A DNA stretch of 25,502 bases. It comes from NORP181 sp047623555 (GTDB taxonomy: Bacteria > Pseudomonadota > Alphaproteobacteria > Rhodobacterales > Rhodobacteraceae). This document shows positions 1 to 6,891 of the stretch, piece after piece. Location of the stretch: positions 1 to 25,502 of the forward strand of contig JBLHMP010000062.1 in assembly GCA_047623555.1 (NCBI GenBank). Reading direction: 5' to 3'. Numbering within the stretch: position 1 is the stretch's first letter; each line of letters opens with the position of its first letter. The notes beneath the pieces were generated by a model. The model did no database searches, was not told where the DNA came from, and saw only the letters and a program-made list of their open reading frames with translations. The position numbers and the translations under genes were made by a program.

Positions 1-198
1 CCGTTCAGCGGCTGGGATCAGATCTTCCCGGATAAGGCCATGACCGTGGCCGCCATCGACCGACTGGTTCATCACGCAACCATCCTGGAGATGAATGCCG
101 AAAGCTTCCGCCAGCGCACAGCCGCTTTCAACAAGAGGGCTCAGGACGAACCGCCAGCGACAGCCATTACCGACAACCAGCGCGAAGGAGAGAACTGA
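1..198 (+). CDS. istB: IS21-family helper ATPase IstB, C-terminal fragment (cut by window start)
   Basis: Frame 1 is open from the first base to a TGA at 196-198 and gives 65 residues. They read like the C-terminus of IstB, the AAA+ helper of IS21 transposition: a Trp-Asp-x-Ile-Phe-Pro-Asp block, then AMTVAAIDRLVHHATILEMN, the conserved tail after the ATPase core. IstB acts with the transposase IstA to select targets and stimulate strand transfer. The ATPase motifs and istA would lie upstream, outside the window, so I cannot tell whether the element is intact. The charged tail after the conserved block is normal for the family. Family assignment rests on motif memory, not on a search. Confidence 0.82.
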   Translation, partial: PFSGWDQIFPDKAMTVAAIDRLVHHATILEMNAESFRQRTAAFNKRAQDEPPATAITDNQREGEN

Positions 199-244
199 GA
201 AAAGACACCGACAGAGACGCCAACCGGCAGCCTCAAAACAAGCC

Positions 245-280
245 AAGGTGGTTGTCGCAAGCGGACAAGATGGTTGACGC
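245..280. repeat. Pair of 14-bp direct repeats, probable IS21 right-end transposase sites
   Basis: AAGGTGGTTGTCGC (245-258) and AAGATGGTTGACGC (267-280) match at 12 of 14 positions with a 22-bp period, starting 47 bp after the istB stop. IS21 elements carry short multiple repeats inside their terminal inverted repeats where the transposase binds. Position and spacing fit the right end of the element. The outer boundary and target duplication are not visible because the left end is outside the window. Confidence 0.45.
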
Positions 281-289
281 GCTACAGGA

Positions 290-439
290 ATGGTTACCGC
301 CGTGGTAACATATAGCGAAAACAAAGACGAAGTAGGCCTTCAAGGCATCGATTGGACTTTGGGAGGTAAAAAGTACCCCGCCGCAGATTTTTGGGGAGAG
401 GAAGAATGGTATCGTGAGTTGTGGAGAAAAAACGTCTAA
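290..439 (+). CDS. Short unknown ORF, 49 aa
   Basis: ATG at 290 to TAA at 437-439. The product is acidic and tryptophan-rich, containing GLQGIDWTLGGKKYPAADFW and ending in a Trp-Tyr-Arg-Glu-Leu-Trp stretch, a composition more like real protein than random frame. There is no good ribosome binding site, and the first codons may belong to the end of the IS element, so this could be the C-terminal remnant of a longer gene cut by the insertion. It overlaps the next short ORF by 26 bp. I recognise no family. Confidence 0.3.
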   Translation: MVTAVVTYSENKDEVGLQGIDWTLGGKKYPAADFWGEEEWYRELWRKNV

Positions 440-587
440 ATTCGTTGGTCTATTTACGGAACTTGATTTTTACCCTTGGCAATCATTTCATCAACCCGGC
501 TCATATAGAGCAACAGGACAGCGCCCAACAGCCCTTCGCGGCTTTGCAGCGCAGACTTTCCATCCGACTACAAAGGTCGGTGCTTGA
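414..587 (+). CDS. Short unknown ORF, 57 aa, GTG start
   Basis: GTG at 414 to TGA at 585-587. A purine-rich site, GGAGAGGAAG at 395-404, sits 9 bases before the GTG, a good Shine-Dalgarno arrangement. The product has a plausible composition (it contains FVGLFTELDFYPWQSFHQPG) and no low-complexity bias. It ends just as the acetyltransferase fragment begins in another frame, so it may be a small gene upstream of that gene or part of the same decayed region. No family recognised. Confidence 0.33.
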   Translation: MSCGEKTSKFVGLFTELDFYPWQSFHQPGSYRATGQRPTALRGFAAQTFHPTTKVGA

Positions 588-865
588 GGATTTGCAGGAG
601 CGCCTGCCGCCTTGTCATCATGCCTGAATGGCAGGGCGCAGGCCTTGGATTGCGGTTCCTGAACGAGCTATGCGCGCTCTGGAGACGCGGTGTTAATCGC
701 TATCAACGCCCAATGCCTACGCTATTTCACACGTCCCACCCCGGCCTTGCCACGGCACTAAGGGCACAACCCCTTTGGGCACAAACATCCGCCAAATCCA
801 ACGGTGTTCGGGGTCGTTTTGGCGGCCATTTCCGCGCAGTCCAAGGGTTTCGGTATATCGAGTAA
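584..865 (+). pseudogene. GNAT acetyltransferase, C-terminal fragment
   Basis: The frame encodes RLVIMPEWQGAGLGLRFLNE, matching the acetyl-CoA binding motif A of GNAT proteins (hydrophobic strand, then Q-G-x-G-L-G). It then gives a Phe-His-Thr-Ser-His-Pro-Gly segment and a C-terminal Gly-His-Phe-Arg-Ala-Val-Gln-Gly-Phe-Arg-Tyr. GNAT domains are usually about 150 residues, and only the second half is present. The region before the motif is interrupted by stops in every frame, and the listed start has no function. Proteins of this type are known to me from mobile or prophage DNA in roseobacters. This is inferred to be a decayed gene. Confidence 0.55.
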
Positions 866-888
866 GGCTACGGCCTGTGTTCTGACTG

Positions 889-1116
889 GATGAGGAGCTG
901 GCCCACGGGCTAGACCGAACCGCTGCGGCCGGGAATGGCGTGGTCCCAATGGCTGCAGCGCGGGCGTTTACAGTGCTGAAGGAGGAGGTTTTGGGCGGCA
1001 TTTATACACCCGAGAAGACAAAGCCGAAGCATTGCCTGAAAACAAGCGCCACCTCGGCGGAACGCTGCTCGATTGGACGTTTAGACTGGACAAAATGTGA
1101 GCGAAAAAATGATTAA
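889..1116 (+). pseudogene. Possible DNA methyltransferase C-terminal remnant
   Basis: Frame 1 from 889 reads D-E-E-L-A-H then GLDRTAAAGNGVVPMAAARA and F-T-V-L-K. The Gly-Asn-Gly-Val-Val-Pro segment followed by an alanine-rich helix resembles the C-terminal motif X region of phage-type cytosine methyltransferases. The upstream part is closed by a TGA at 883-885, and after about 1000 the frame loses a coding look. Frame 3 over 933-1100 is also open and ends 4 bp into the GTG of the DUF4325 gene, so a frameshift near 990 is possible. A fragment at best; the assignment is tentative. Confidence 0.28.
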
Positions 1117-1411
1117 CATAGCAGAAGATTTCTCCCGTTACCCTTCGGGACGCGTTATCGCTGACGGCCCCAATAGCGGTTAAAAATTCTTAGTTCCGGC
1201 ACTGAAAAAACATGACACTGTTGAAGTGGTTCTAGACGGTGTCAGGGGGTACCCATCCTCCTTCACGGAGGAGGCGTTTGGTGGTCTGGTGAGAGAAATA
1301 TTTTCGAAAGAAAAACTTCTGGATCGCGTACAAATTAATTTAAAATCAATTGCTTACAGCGGTTATAGAGATGACATCATTGAAACGATAAAGTCTGCTG
1401 AAATCCATTGA
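1097..1411 (+). pseudogene. STAS-like DUF4325 protein interrupted by in-frame TAA
   Basis: From GTG 1097 (or ATG 1109) one frame runs to TGA at 1409-1411, broken only by TAA at 1181-1183. Before the stop it reads INIAEDFSRYPSGRVIADGP then Asn-Ser-Gly. After it come a Leu-Val-Pro-Ala-Leu segment, a Val-Val-Leu-Asp-Gly strand and GYPSSFTEEAFGGLVREIF, the hallmark of DUF4325. Family members usually continue Ser-Gly-Glu-x-Phe where the TAA stands, so a GAA to TAA change, perhaps with a small deletion, would explain the break. Otherwise the frame is intact over 104 codons, suggesting a recent lesion. The stop overlaps the next gene's TTG start by 4 bp (TTGA), implying translational coupling. DUF4325 proteins are small STAS-like domains of poorly known function, often in accessory islands. 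Confidence 0.6.
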
Positions 1412-1878
1412 CTGAACAAGCGGCCCAAGCATTTAGCTTATCTACCGGCTTAGTCAAACCGTTCGCCATCCCCGCTTTAGGGGCAATTGCGGGCGTCTTT
1501 TTGAAGGACCGATACGACAGCAGTAAAGCGAAGAAGCAATATGGTGTCACAGATGCAGAATTTCTCTGCGAGCAAATCGACACAGTTCGCGAACTCGCGC
1601 TAAATTACTGGTCAAGTAGTCCCACAGAGAAATCCCCAGTTGAAGAAGCTCGCGTGACAGGCATGCTTCATGGATGTGCGGAAATTATCTCGTCCACAAA
1701 TCTAGGTAATAAGGAAGGCCAAGAAACCCTTCAAGATGCTCTTTCTGACTTTCGAAAGGTCTGTGCCTCGGGTTCATTCGGTCAGGTGGCGAGAGAGATT
1801 GATTTACACCGCCTCTCCGAAATCGAAATTGAAGGCCGAGTCCTTGCTGCAAATATTTTATCTTTTCGGCGCCAGTAA
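1408..1878 (+). CDS. Unknown single-span membrane protein coupled to DUF4325 gene
   Basis: TTG at 1408 (overlapping the upstream TGA) to TAA at 1876-1878, 156 aa. Residues about 17-32 (KPFAIPALGAIAGVFL) form one hydrophobic segment, followed by a basic stretch with Lys-Asp-Arg-Tyr and Lys-Ala-Lys-Lys. The rest is a soluble, mostly helical domain of about 120 residues with two cysteines near the middle and no enzymatic motif I can name. The organisation suggests a small membrane-anchored cytoplasmic domain working with the STAS-like partner. If the partner is dead, this gene may be translated poorly, because no separate Shine-Dalgarno is evident. I do not recognise a family. Confidence 0.6.
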   Translation: MTEQAAQAFSLSTGLVKPFAIPALGAIAGVFLKDRYDSSKAKKQYGVTDAEFLCEQIDTVRELALNYWSSSPTEKSPVEEARVTGMLHGCAEIISSTNLGNKEGQETLQDALSDFRKVCASGSFGQVAREIDLHRLSEIEIEGRVLAANILSFRRQ

Positions 1879-2054
1879 CCCCATAATCCAAAGCCTTAAA
1901 CAGACGCTAAAGACCTATTTAGACGCCCTTTAACAGCCCGTTGAAGGCCGCCTCTGGCGGGCTACAACGCCAGTGCGATTTTACAAAAACTTGATGTTTC
2001 AAACCGGGTAGAGGACGTTGCAATAGCGCTCGGCTGTATACCGCCCCAGCCGCA

Positions 2055-2091
2055 GAAAAACAAAACCCGCAGACCTTTCAGCCTGCGGGTT
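2055..2091 (-). terminator. Rho-independent terminator of the TRAP operon
   Basis: AACCCGCAG (2064-2072) pairs perfectly with CTGCGGGTT (2083-2091) around a 10-nt loop. Read on the minus strand, the hairpin is followed by a T-rich run (TTTTGTTTTT). It sits 28 bp beyond the stop of the large permease gene, so it ends the minus-strand operon. The plus-strand side is also moderately T-rich and might stop read-through from the accessory patch. The remaining 1879-2054 stretch holds only a weak GC-rich inverted repeat (AGCCCG/CGGGCT, about 1935-1965) and no gene I can support. Confidence 0.85.
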
Positions 2092-2118
2092 CATTTGTTT
2101 TATGACCTTATGGCCCGG

Positions 2119-4470
2119 CTACTTCATCAGCGACGGCACGATTGTGACGATCGACGGCACGAACCACAGCAGCAACAAGGCCCCGACCTGGATCATCACA
2201 AACGGGATGATCCCGCGATAGATATGCCCCGTGGTCACCGATTTTGGTGCCACACCGCGCAGATAGAATAGCGCAAAGCCAAACGGCGGCGTTAAGAAAC
2301 TGGTTTGCAGGTTCACCGCGATCATGATGGTCACCCATTTCGGATCAAACGACCCACCATAGATCACCGGGCCGACAATCGGGATCACGATGTAAATGAT
2401 CTCGAGAAAGTCGAGAACAAAGCCCAGCACAAACAGCACCAGCATCACCAGAATGAACACTTTGATCTCGTCATCAAAGCTCTTCAGGAACTGCTGGATA
2501 TACAGTTCTCCGCCGAACGAAATCACCACAAGGTTCAAGAGTTGCGAGCCGATCAGGATGGTGAATACCATCGATGTCACCTTGGCGGTTTCGCGCACAA
2601 TTGGTGTCATCACAGCGTTGGTAAACAGCACCCAGCAGGCGAACAGCAAACCCGCCATGGCATAAAGATAGGCACCATAGGCAAAGAAGAATGCGATCCA
2701 GCTTTCGACGCTGACAGAGTCCTGATTGATCCGCAGATCAAAGTTGACGCCGATCAGGATACAGATGGTAATCGCAAACGCCGTTTTGATGATGATGGCA
2801 CCGGACTGGCCCAGATCCTTCATCTTGCGGAATGCAGCCAGCATGATCGCGCCACCGGCGCCCAATGCGGCGGCAGGTGTCGGGTTGGTAATGCCGCCCA
2901 GGATCGAACCAAGAACCGCAACGATCAGAACCAGCGGTGGAAACACCACGCGGATCAATTCGTTTTTGGCCAGACGTTTCACCGCAGCCCGGCAGCCATA
3001 TAGCGCCAGCATAAGCGGCAGACCAATTTTGATCAGCATCACCCCCGGCGATGTCGTTGGCGTCACCCAAATCACATCCACAGCGGCAATCAGCAACACG
3101 CCAATTGCGCCAAGGATCAGCGGCTTGCGATCACTGGATGGGGAAATGCCCCGGCCCATGACCAGAACGATGCCCATTATAACCAACAGCGTTGCCAGAC
3201 CCGAACCCATTGGCGCGGCGGCGTCAACCTTGGCTTGTTTGGTCGCGGCATATTCCTCGTCCGTCAGACGAACGCTTTCTGTGGCACCGCCTTCGGCTTC
3301 GATGGCTTTGCCTTCTTCGATCGCAAAGTCCCAGGCCTCCTGGCCGTGCAGCGTGATCATCGACGCCTTACATTGGCCTGACACATGCGTCCGCAGGCTG
3401 GCACCTTGGCCAACATCAGAGAACGACGATATTGTTGTGTCTTGCGAGCCAACAAGCTGCATGCTGCTGGCGCCAATGCCCAGACCAACAATGATGATCG
3501 GAGCCGCGAGCAGCCAGATCAGGCCTTCGGAGCGGGTGATCGCTTCGTTGCTGGACTCGCCCATTTCCACGGCTGGCGCTTTATCGGGGTTCAGCATGGC
3601 ATAAACAAACGCATAGAGCGCGTAGAACACCGCCAGCATGATCCCCGGCAACAGAGCCGCCTGGAATAGCGTGCCAACCGACAGAACCGCGGGTTCGCCC
3701 AGATAGGTCAGCGCATCGGTACAACCGGCCTCAACCGCGCGTTGTTCCTGTGCGGCCGAATACAAATCCCCGGCCAAAGTGCCGAGCAGAACAATCACGA
3801 TGGACGGCGGAATAATCTGCCCCAAGGTGCCGGACGCAGCAATCACGCCGGTTGCCAGTTCAGGCGAATAATTGTTGCGCAACATCGTTGGCAGAGCGAG
3901 CAGACCCATGGTCACAACGGTTGCACCAACAATGCCGGTTGATGCGGCAAGGAACGCGCCCACAACCACAATCGACACGGCCAGACCACCGGGCAGCGGG
4001 CCAAACACCCGCGCCATAGAGGTCAACAAATCATTGGCAATTTTGGAACGTTCCAGGGTGATCCCCATAAGAACAAACATCAAAACCGCCAGCAGGGTTT
4101 CAATCGACTGCCCCGCAAAAACCCGTTCGTTCATCCGATTAACGATAAACGACAGGTTGCGATTCATCGCGACTTCCCAGCCATTCGGGAACACATGTTC
4201 ACCGTAACTTGGTAGATCCGGGTATCGGAATAGCGAAATAGTGTCGGGTTGTAACCCGCTATGAACCAAGGCGCGATAGGCCTCGGACGAGGTATCAATC
4301 GCCTGATGGATCAGCAATCCGGCGCTATCCAGCGCAGCAATGATACCAAACGCGATGATGCCGGCGCCACCGATGGCAAAGGCCACCGGAAATCCAGACA
4401 GGATTGCCGCGAACAGGCAAAAGAAGACAATGATTAGTCCGGCTTCGACGCCATCAAGACCAAAGAGCAT
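2119..4470 (-). CDS. dctM: TRAP transporter large permease subunit, extended form
   Basis: A 783-residue inner-membrane protein starting ATG with AAGGA 9 bases upstream. DctM subunits are the Na+-coupled translocating part of tripartite ATP-independent periplasmic transporters. The sequence begins with a TM helix ending LSGFPVAFAIGGAGIIAFGI, typical of DctM, and later shows repeated Gly/Pro-rich helices (for example GATVVTMGLLALPTMLRNNY and NLQTSFLTPPFGFALFYLRG). Usual DctM length is about 430 residues. This protein resembles the long form annotated as mannitol/chloroaromatic type (FcbT3). Extra material includes a soluble loop at about 58-105 and a charged, non-membrane segment at about 337-420 followed by further TM helices. 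It is last in the operon, 62 bp after the small permease. Substrate is not deducible from this subunit. Confidence 0.93.
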   Translation of the reverse strand: MLFGLDGVEAGLIIVFFCLFAAILSGFPVAFAIGGAGIIAFGIIAALDSAGLLIHQAIDTSSEAYRALVHSGLQPDTISLFRYPDLPSYGEHVFPNGWEVAMNRNLSFIVNRMNERVFAGQSIETLLAVLMFVLMGITLERSKIANDLLTSMARVFGPLPGGLAVSIVVVGAFLAASTGIVGATVVTMGLLALPTMLRNNYSPELATGVIAASGTLGQIIPPSIVIVLLGTLAGDLYSAAQEQRAVEAGCTDALTYLGEPAVLSVGTLFQAALLPGIMLAVFYALYAFVYAMLNPDKAPAVEMGESSNEAITRSEGLIWLLAAPIIIVGLGIGASSMQLVGSQDTTISSFSDVGQGASLRTHVSGQCKASMITLHGQEAWDFAIEEGKAIEAEGGATESVRLTDEEYAATKQAKVDAAAPMGSGLATLLVIMGIVLVMGRGISPSSDRKPLILGAIGVLLIAAVDVIWVTPTTSPGVMLIKIGLPLMLALYGCRAAVKRLAKNELIRVVFPPLVLIVAVLGSILGGITNPTPAAALGAGGAIMLAAFRKMKDLGQSGAIIIKTAFAITICILIGVNFDLRINQDSVSVESWIAFFFAYGAYLYAMAGLLFACWVLFTNAVMTPIVRETAKVTSMVFTILIGSQLLNLVVISFGGELYIQQFLKSFDDEIKVFILVMLVLFVLGFVLDFLEIIYIVIPIVGPVIYGGSFDPKWVTIMIAVNLQTSFLTPPFGFALFYLRGVAPKSVTTGHIYRGIIPFVMIQVGALLLLWFVPSIVTIVPSLMK

Positions 4471-4532
4471 AAGGGCAGTCCTTTAGATTGCAGTCGTTCA
4501 AAATTGGTGCGGGAATATAGAGAGAAGGCATA

Positions 4533-5468
4533 TCAGTGCGTGCCCTCATAGGCTTCTTCGCCTTCGCCAAGGGTATCGCGATCAAGGTATTTACCTTCGC
4601 TTTCAGGGCCTTCTTTGAATTCCAGATACGAGCGAAAAAAGAACGACACGGCCTGAAGGAAAACCAAAGCCGCAAAGGACACCAATAGAATTTTGAACAG
4701 GAAGTACGCGGTAAAGCCGTTTGGCGAGAACCCGATGGTTTCTACATTCCAGCGCAAGGCGCGTGATTTCAGCAGCAAACGGTCAAGTTGATCGCTAGCT
4801 GAGGGCTTTGGCACGATCAGGTGCCGCCACATAAAGAACCAGCCATACATCCAGATCAATGTCGCCGACGGGATCATAAAGATCATTGATCCGAACATGT
4901 CGATGATGCGCTTGGTGCGGAAACTGACCGACGAATAAATCAGGTCAACGCGAACATGGCCGCCCTGCACAAACGTATAGGTCACACAAAGAGCAACGAC
5001 CAACGCATTGTAAAGCTTGAGTTCTTCGGCATACCAGCTGATGTCAAATTGCAGCGGGATACCAAAGCCAATGACAATGTCAGGCCGGGTAAACACTCGT
5101 TGCAAAAAGATAATGATGATCTGTTGCAGCACCATGAGCAGACCGGCCCAGGCAAAGAAACGACCGATGCTGTTGGCAAACCCTTCAAGGACGCGCACGC
5201 AGCCCCACATAAAGCGGTTACTATAAATGCCAATGGCGAGGAAAATCAGAAATGTGGTAAACGCCACAAAGAAAAATTCAACCGAGCCACCATAGTAGAT
5301 AAAGCGCATGATGGACTCTTTGTTGGTCCAGTCCAGCCACTCTGACGGGTTGGTCACCGCATAGGCCACGTTCTGAAACGCCATCAAGATGTTGTGTAAC
5401 ACCCAGACGAAACCGTCCCACAATAGACCCAATGCTGAGCCAAAGCTCGCAGTGTTCTCTTCTTGCAT
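4533..5468 (-). CDS. dctQ: TRAP transporter small permease subunit, extended form
   Basis: A 311-residue membrane protein, ATG at 5468 preceded by a G-rich site (GGGGGG, 5 bases before). DctQ proteins, normally 160-200 residues with four TM helices, hold the large permease in the complex. Here the C-terminal two thirds carries the typical pattern: a helix with NALVVALCVTYTFVQGGHVR followed by Val-Asp, then Arg-Thr-Lys-Arg, and further helices rich in Trp and Phe. The N-terminal 110 residues add two helices, as in the long FcbT2-type small permeases that accompany long DctM proteins. It lies between the binding-protein gene (119 bp upstream, with a strong hairpin between) and the large permease gene. 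Confidence 0.88.
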   Translation of the reverse strand: MQEENTASFGSALGLLWDGFVWVLHNILMAFQNVAYAVTNPSEWLDWTNKESIMRFIYYGGSVEFFFVAFTTFLIFLAIGIYSNRFMWGCVRVLEGFANSIGRFFAWAGLLMVLQQIIIIFLQRVFTRPDIVIGFGIPLQFDISWYAEELKLYNALVVALCVTYTFVQGGHVRVDLIYSSVSFRTKRIIDMFGSMIFMIPSATLIWMYGWFFMWRHLIVPKPSASDQLDRLLLKSRALRWNVETIGFSPNGFTAYFLFKILLVSFAALVFLQAVSFFFRSYLEFKEGPESEGKYLDRDTLGEGEEAYEGTH

Positions 5469-5540
5469 TATGCCCCCCGATGCCCTCAGGCATCTCGTAT
5501 CGTTTGTGCGTCTTACAGCCTTTTGGCCGCTTGTAATGGT

Positions 5541-5570
5541 AGAAGGCCCTGCAAATCTACAGGGCCTTCT
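5541..5570 (-). promoter_or_regulatory. Intercistronic hairpin between TRAP binding-protein and permease genes
   Basis: AGAAGGCCCTG (5541-5551) and CAGGGCCTTCT (5560-5570) are perfectly complementary, an 11-bp stem with an 8-nt loop, 18 bp after the binding-protein stop. On the transcribed minus strand no U-run follows, so it is not a classic terminator. Such hairpins often protect the upstream message and lower downstream expression, matching the need for more binding protein than permease. Function is inferred. Confidence 0.7.
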
Positions 5571-5587
5571 AGTATTTTCAGGCTGCT

Positions 5588-6676
5588 TTAGTAGCCGCCC
5601 AAAACGCGCTCGCGCTGTGCTACATAGAATCCATCAGATTTGTTAATCCAGGACGCCGATGTCGCCATGCTGGCCTCAAAGCTTTCGCGGATTTGGGCGA
5701 ACAATGCATCATCCATGTTCTCGTCCATGACTTCTTTGGAGGCTGCACCAAACGCATCCCAGACATCATCCGAGAATTGCAGCGTTTTCACGCCTTGCGT
5801 TTGCAGACGGGCCAACGCGGCACCGTTGTTGGACAGGGTTTCTGCCAACTGGTAATGCGTGACTGCCATTGATGCATTGCGCAAGATCGCCTGATGTTGC
5901 GGCGTCAGGTCGTTCCAGACGTCAAGGTTAACAGACGCGGCAAGACCAGAGCCCGGCTCGTGGAAACCAGCGGTGTAGTAGACTTTGGCAACTTCTTGGA
6001 AGCCGGCGCGTTCGTCAGCAAACGGGCCAACCCACTCCAGGCCGTCAAGGGCACCAGAGGACAGCGCCTGATACAGTTCGCCACCCGGGATGTTTTGTAC
6101 AGAGGCACCCATTTTACCCAGTACTTTACCACCAAGACCCGGCATGCGGAATTTCAAACCGTTAAAGTCAGCCGCAGAATTCATTTCCTTACGGAACCAA
6201 CCGCCGGACTGCGAACCAGAGTTACCAGCCAGCAAACCTTTGAGGTTAAATATCTGACCCAGTTCGTCATGAAGCTGCTCGCCGCCACCATGATAATACC
6301 AGTTGGTCAGCTCTTGCGCGGTGCCACCAACCGGAACAGCGGTGAAATAGGCATAACCCGGATGCTGACCGATGAAATAGTAATCAGCCGAGTGATACAT
6401 GTCGGCCTGGCCTGACGACACAGCGTCAAACACTTCCAGTGCGCCAACAAGTTCGCCCGGGGCTTTTTTGTCGATGGTCAACTGGCCATCAGACATGGCC
6501 TCTACCATTTCAACCATATAGCTGGCTGCATCATCCAGAACCGCGAAACCGCGCGGCCAGGACTGAACCATTACCAATGTGCGTTTACCTTGTGCGTAGG
6601 CTGGTGCGGCCAGTGTGGCAGCTGCAGCAGCTGTGCCACCCAAGGCTGATGTTTTCAAAAATGAACGACGATCCAT
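5588..6676 (-). CDS. dctP: TRAP transporter periplasmic substrate-binding protein (TakP/FcbT1-like)
   Basis: 362 residues. I chose ATG 6676, 33 bp inside the longest frame, because GGGAGGAG lies 6 bases upstream and the protein then starts with a Tat-type signal (Met-Asp-Arg-Arg-Ser-Phe-Leu-Lys, an alanine-rich helix, cleavage near Ala-Tyr-Ala-Gln). The mature part shows the DctP-family core: a Trp-Tyr-Tyr-His-Gly-Gly-Gly segment, then GGWFRKEMNSAADFNGLKFR with the substrate-carboxylate arginine region, then a Gly-Gly-Glu-Leu-Tyr-Gln-Ala-Leu block and EWVGPFADERAGFQEVAKVY. These match binding proteins for 2-oxo acids (TakP) and lactate-type monocarboxylates, so a small organic acid is the best guess. 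The exact ligand is unknown. First gene of the operon, divergent from the sensor kinase. Confidence 0.92.
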   Translation of the reverse strand: MDRRSFLKTSALGGTAAAAATLAAPAYAQGKRTLVMVQSWPRGFAVLDDAASYMVEMVEAMSDGQLTIDKKAPGELVGALEVFDAVSSGQADMYHSADYYFIGQHPGYAYFTAVPVGGTAQELTNWYYHGGGEQLHDELGQIFNLKGLLAGNSGSQSGGWFRKEMNSAADFNGLKFRMPGLGGKVLGKMGASVQNIPGGELYQALSSGALDGLEWVGPFADERAGFQEVAKVYYTAGFHEPGSGLAASVNLDVWNDLTPQHQAILRNASMAVTHYQLAETLSNNGAALARLQTQGVKTLQFSDDVWDAFGAASKEVMDENMDDALFAQIRESFEASMATSASWINKSDGFYVAQRERVLGGY

Positions 6677-6780
6677 TTCGTACTCCTCCCAATTATAGTT
6701 ATTGCCCATGCCAAACGGCCGGACGGATCAATAGAGTGCAGCTACCCTAGCGACCAAGAATTTGTTGTGAATACCTACTA

Positions 6781-6788
6781 CTACGTAG
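6781..6788. promoter_or_regulatory. CTACGTAG palindrome, candidate regulator operator
   Basis: A perfect 8-bp palindrome preceded by two more CTA units (a CTACTACTACGTAG stretch) in the 215-bp divergent region between the TRAP operon and the kinase gene. It lies about 105 bp upstream of the binding-protein start and 31 bp upstream of the predicted kinase -35 box. NarL-family regulators commonly bind short A/T- or TAC-containing palindromes, so this is a plausible site for the adjacent regulator. Purely positional inference. Confidence 0.35.
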
Positions 6789-6818
6789 ATCGCTGGTTTT
6801 CTTGCCCAAAAATGACGG

Positions 6819-6847
6819 TTGACACAAGTTATTCACCTCTCTTTGAT
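6819..6847 (+). promoter_or_regulatory. Candidate sigma-70 promoter of the kinase/regulator operon
   Basis: TTGACA (6819-6824), a 17-bp spacer and TTTGAT (6842-6847), which is 4 of 6 to the -10 consensus. It would start transcription near 6854, about 38 bp before the chosen kinase ATG. Confidence 0.45.
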
Positions 6848-6891
6848 TTCTGCCCTTTGATTTCGGCGCTAATCTTACCTATTGCTTGGCA

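Noticed and set aside
2305..3604. Long plus-strand open frames of 232 and 292 residues opposite the large permease gene
   Set aside because: They are antisense shadows of a strongly supported membrane protein gene. Their products are His/Gln- or Arg/Pro-rich without family motifs.
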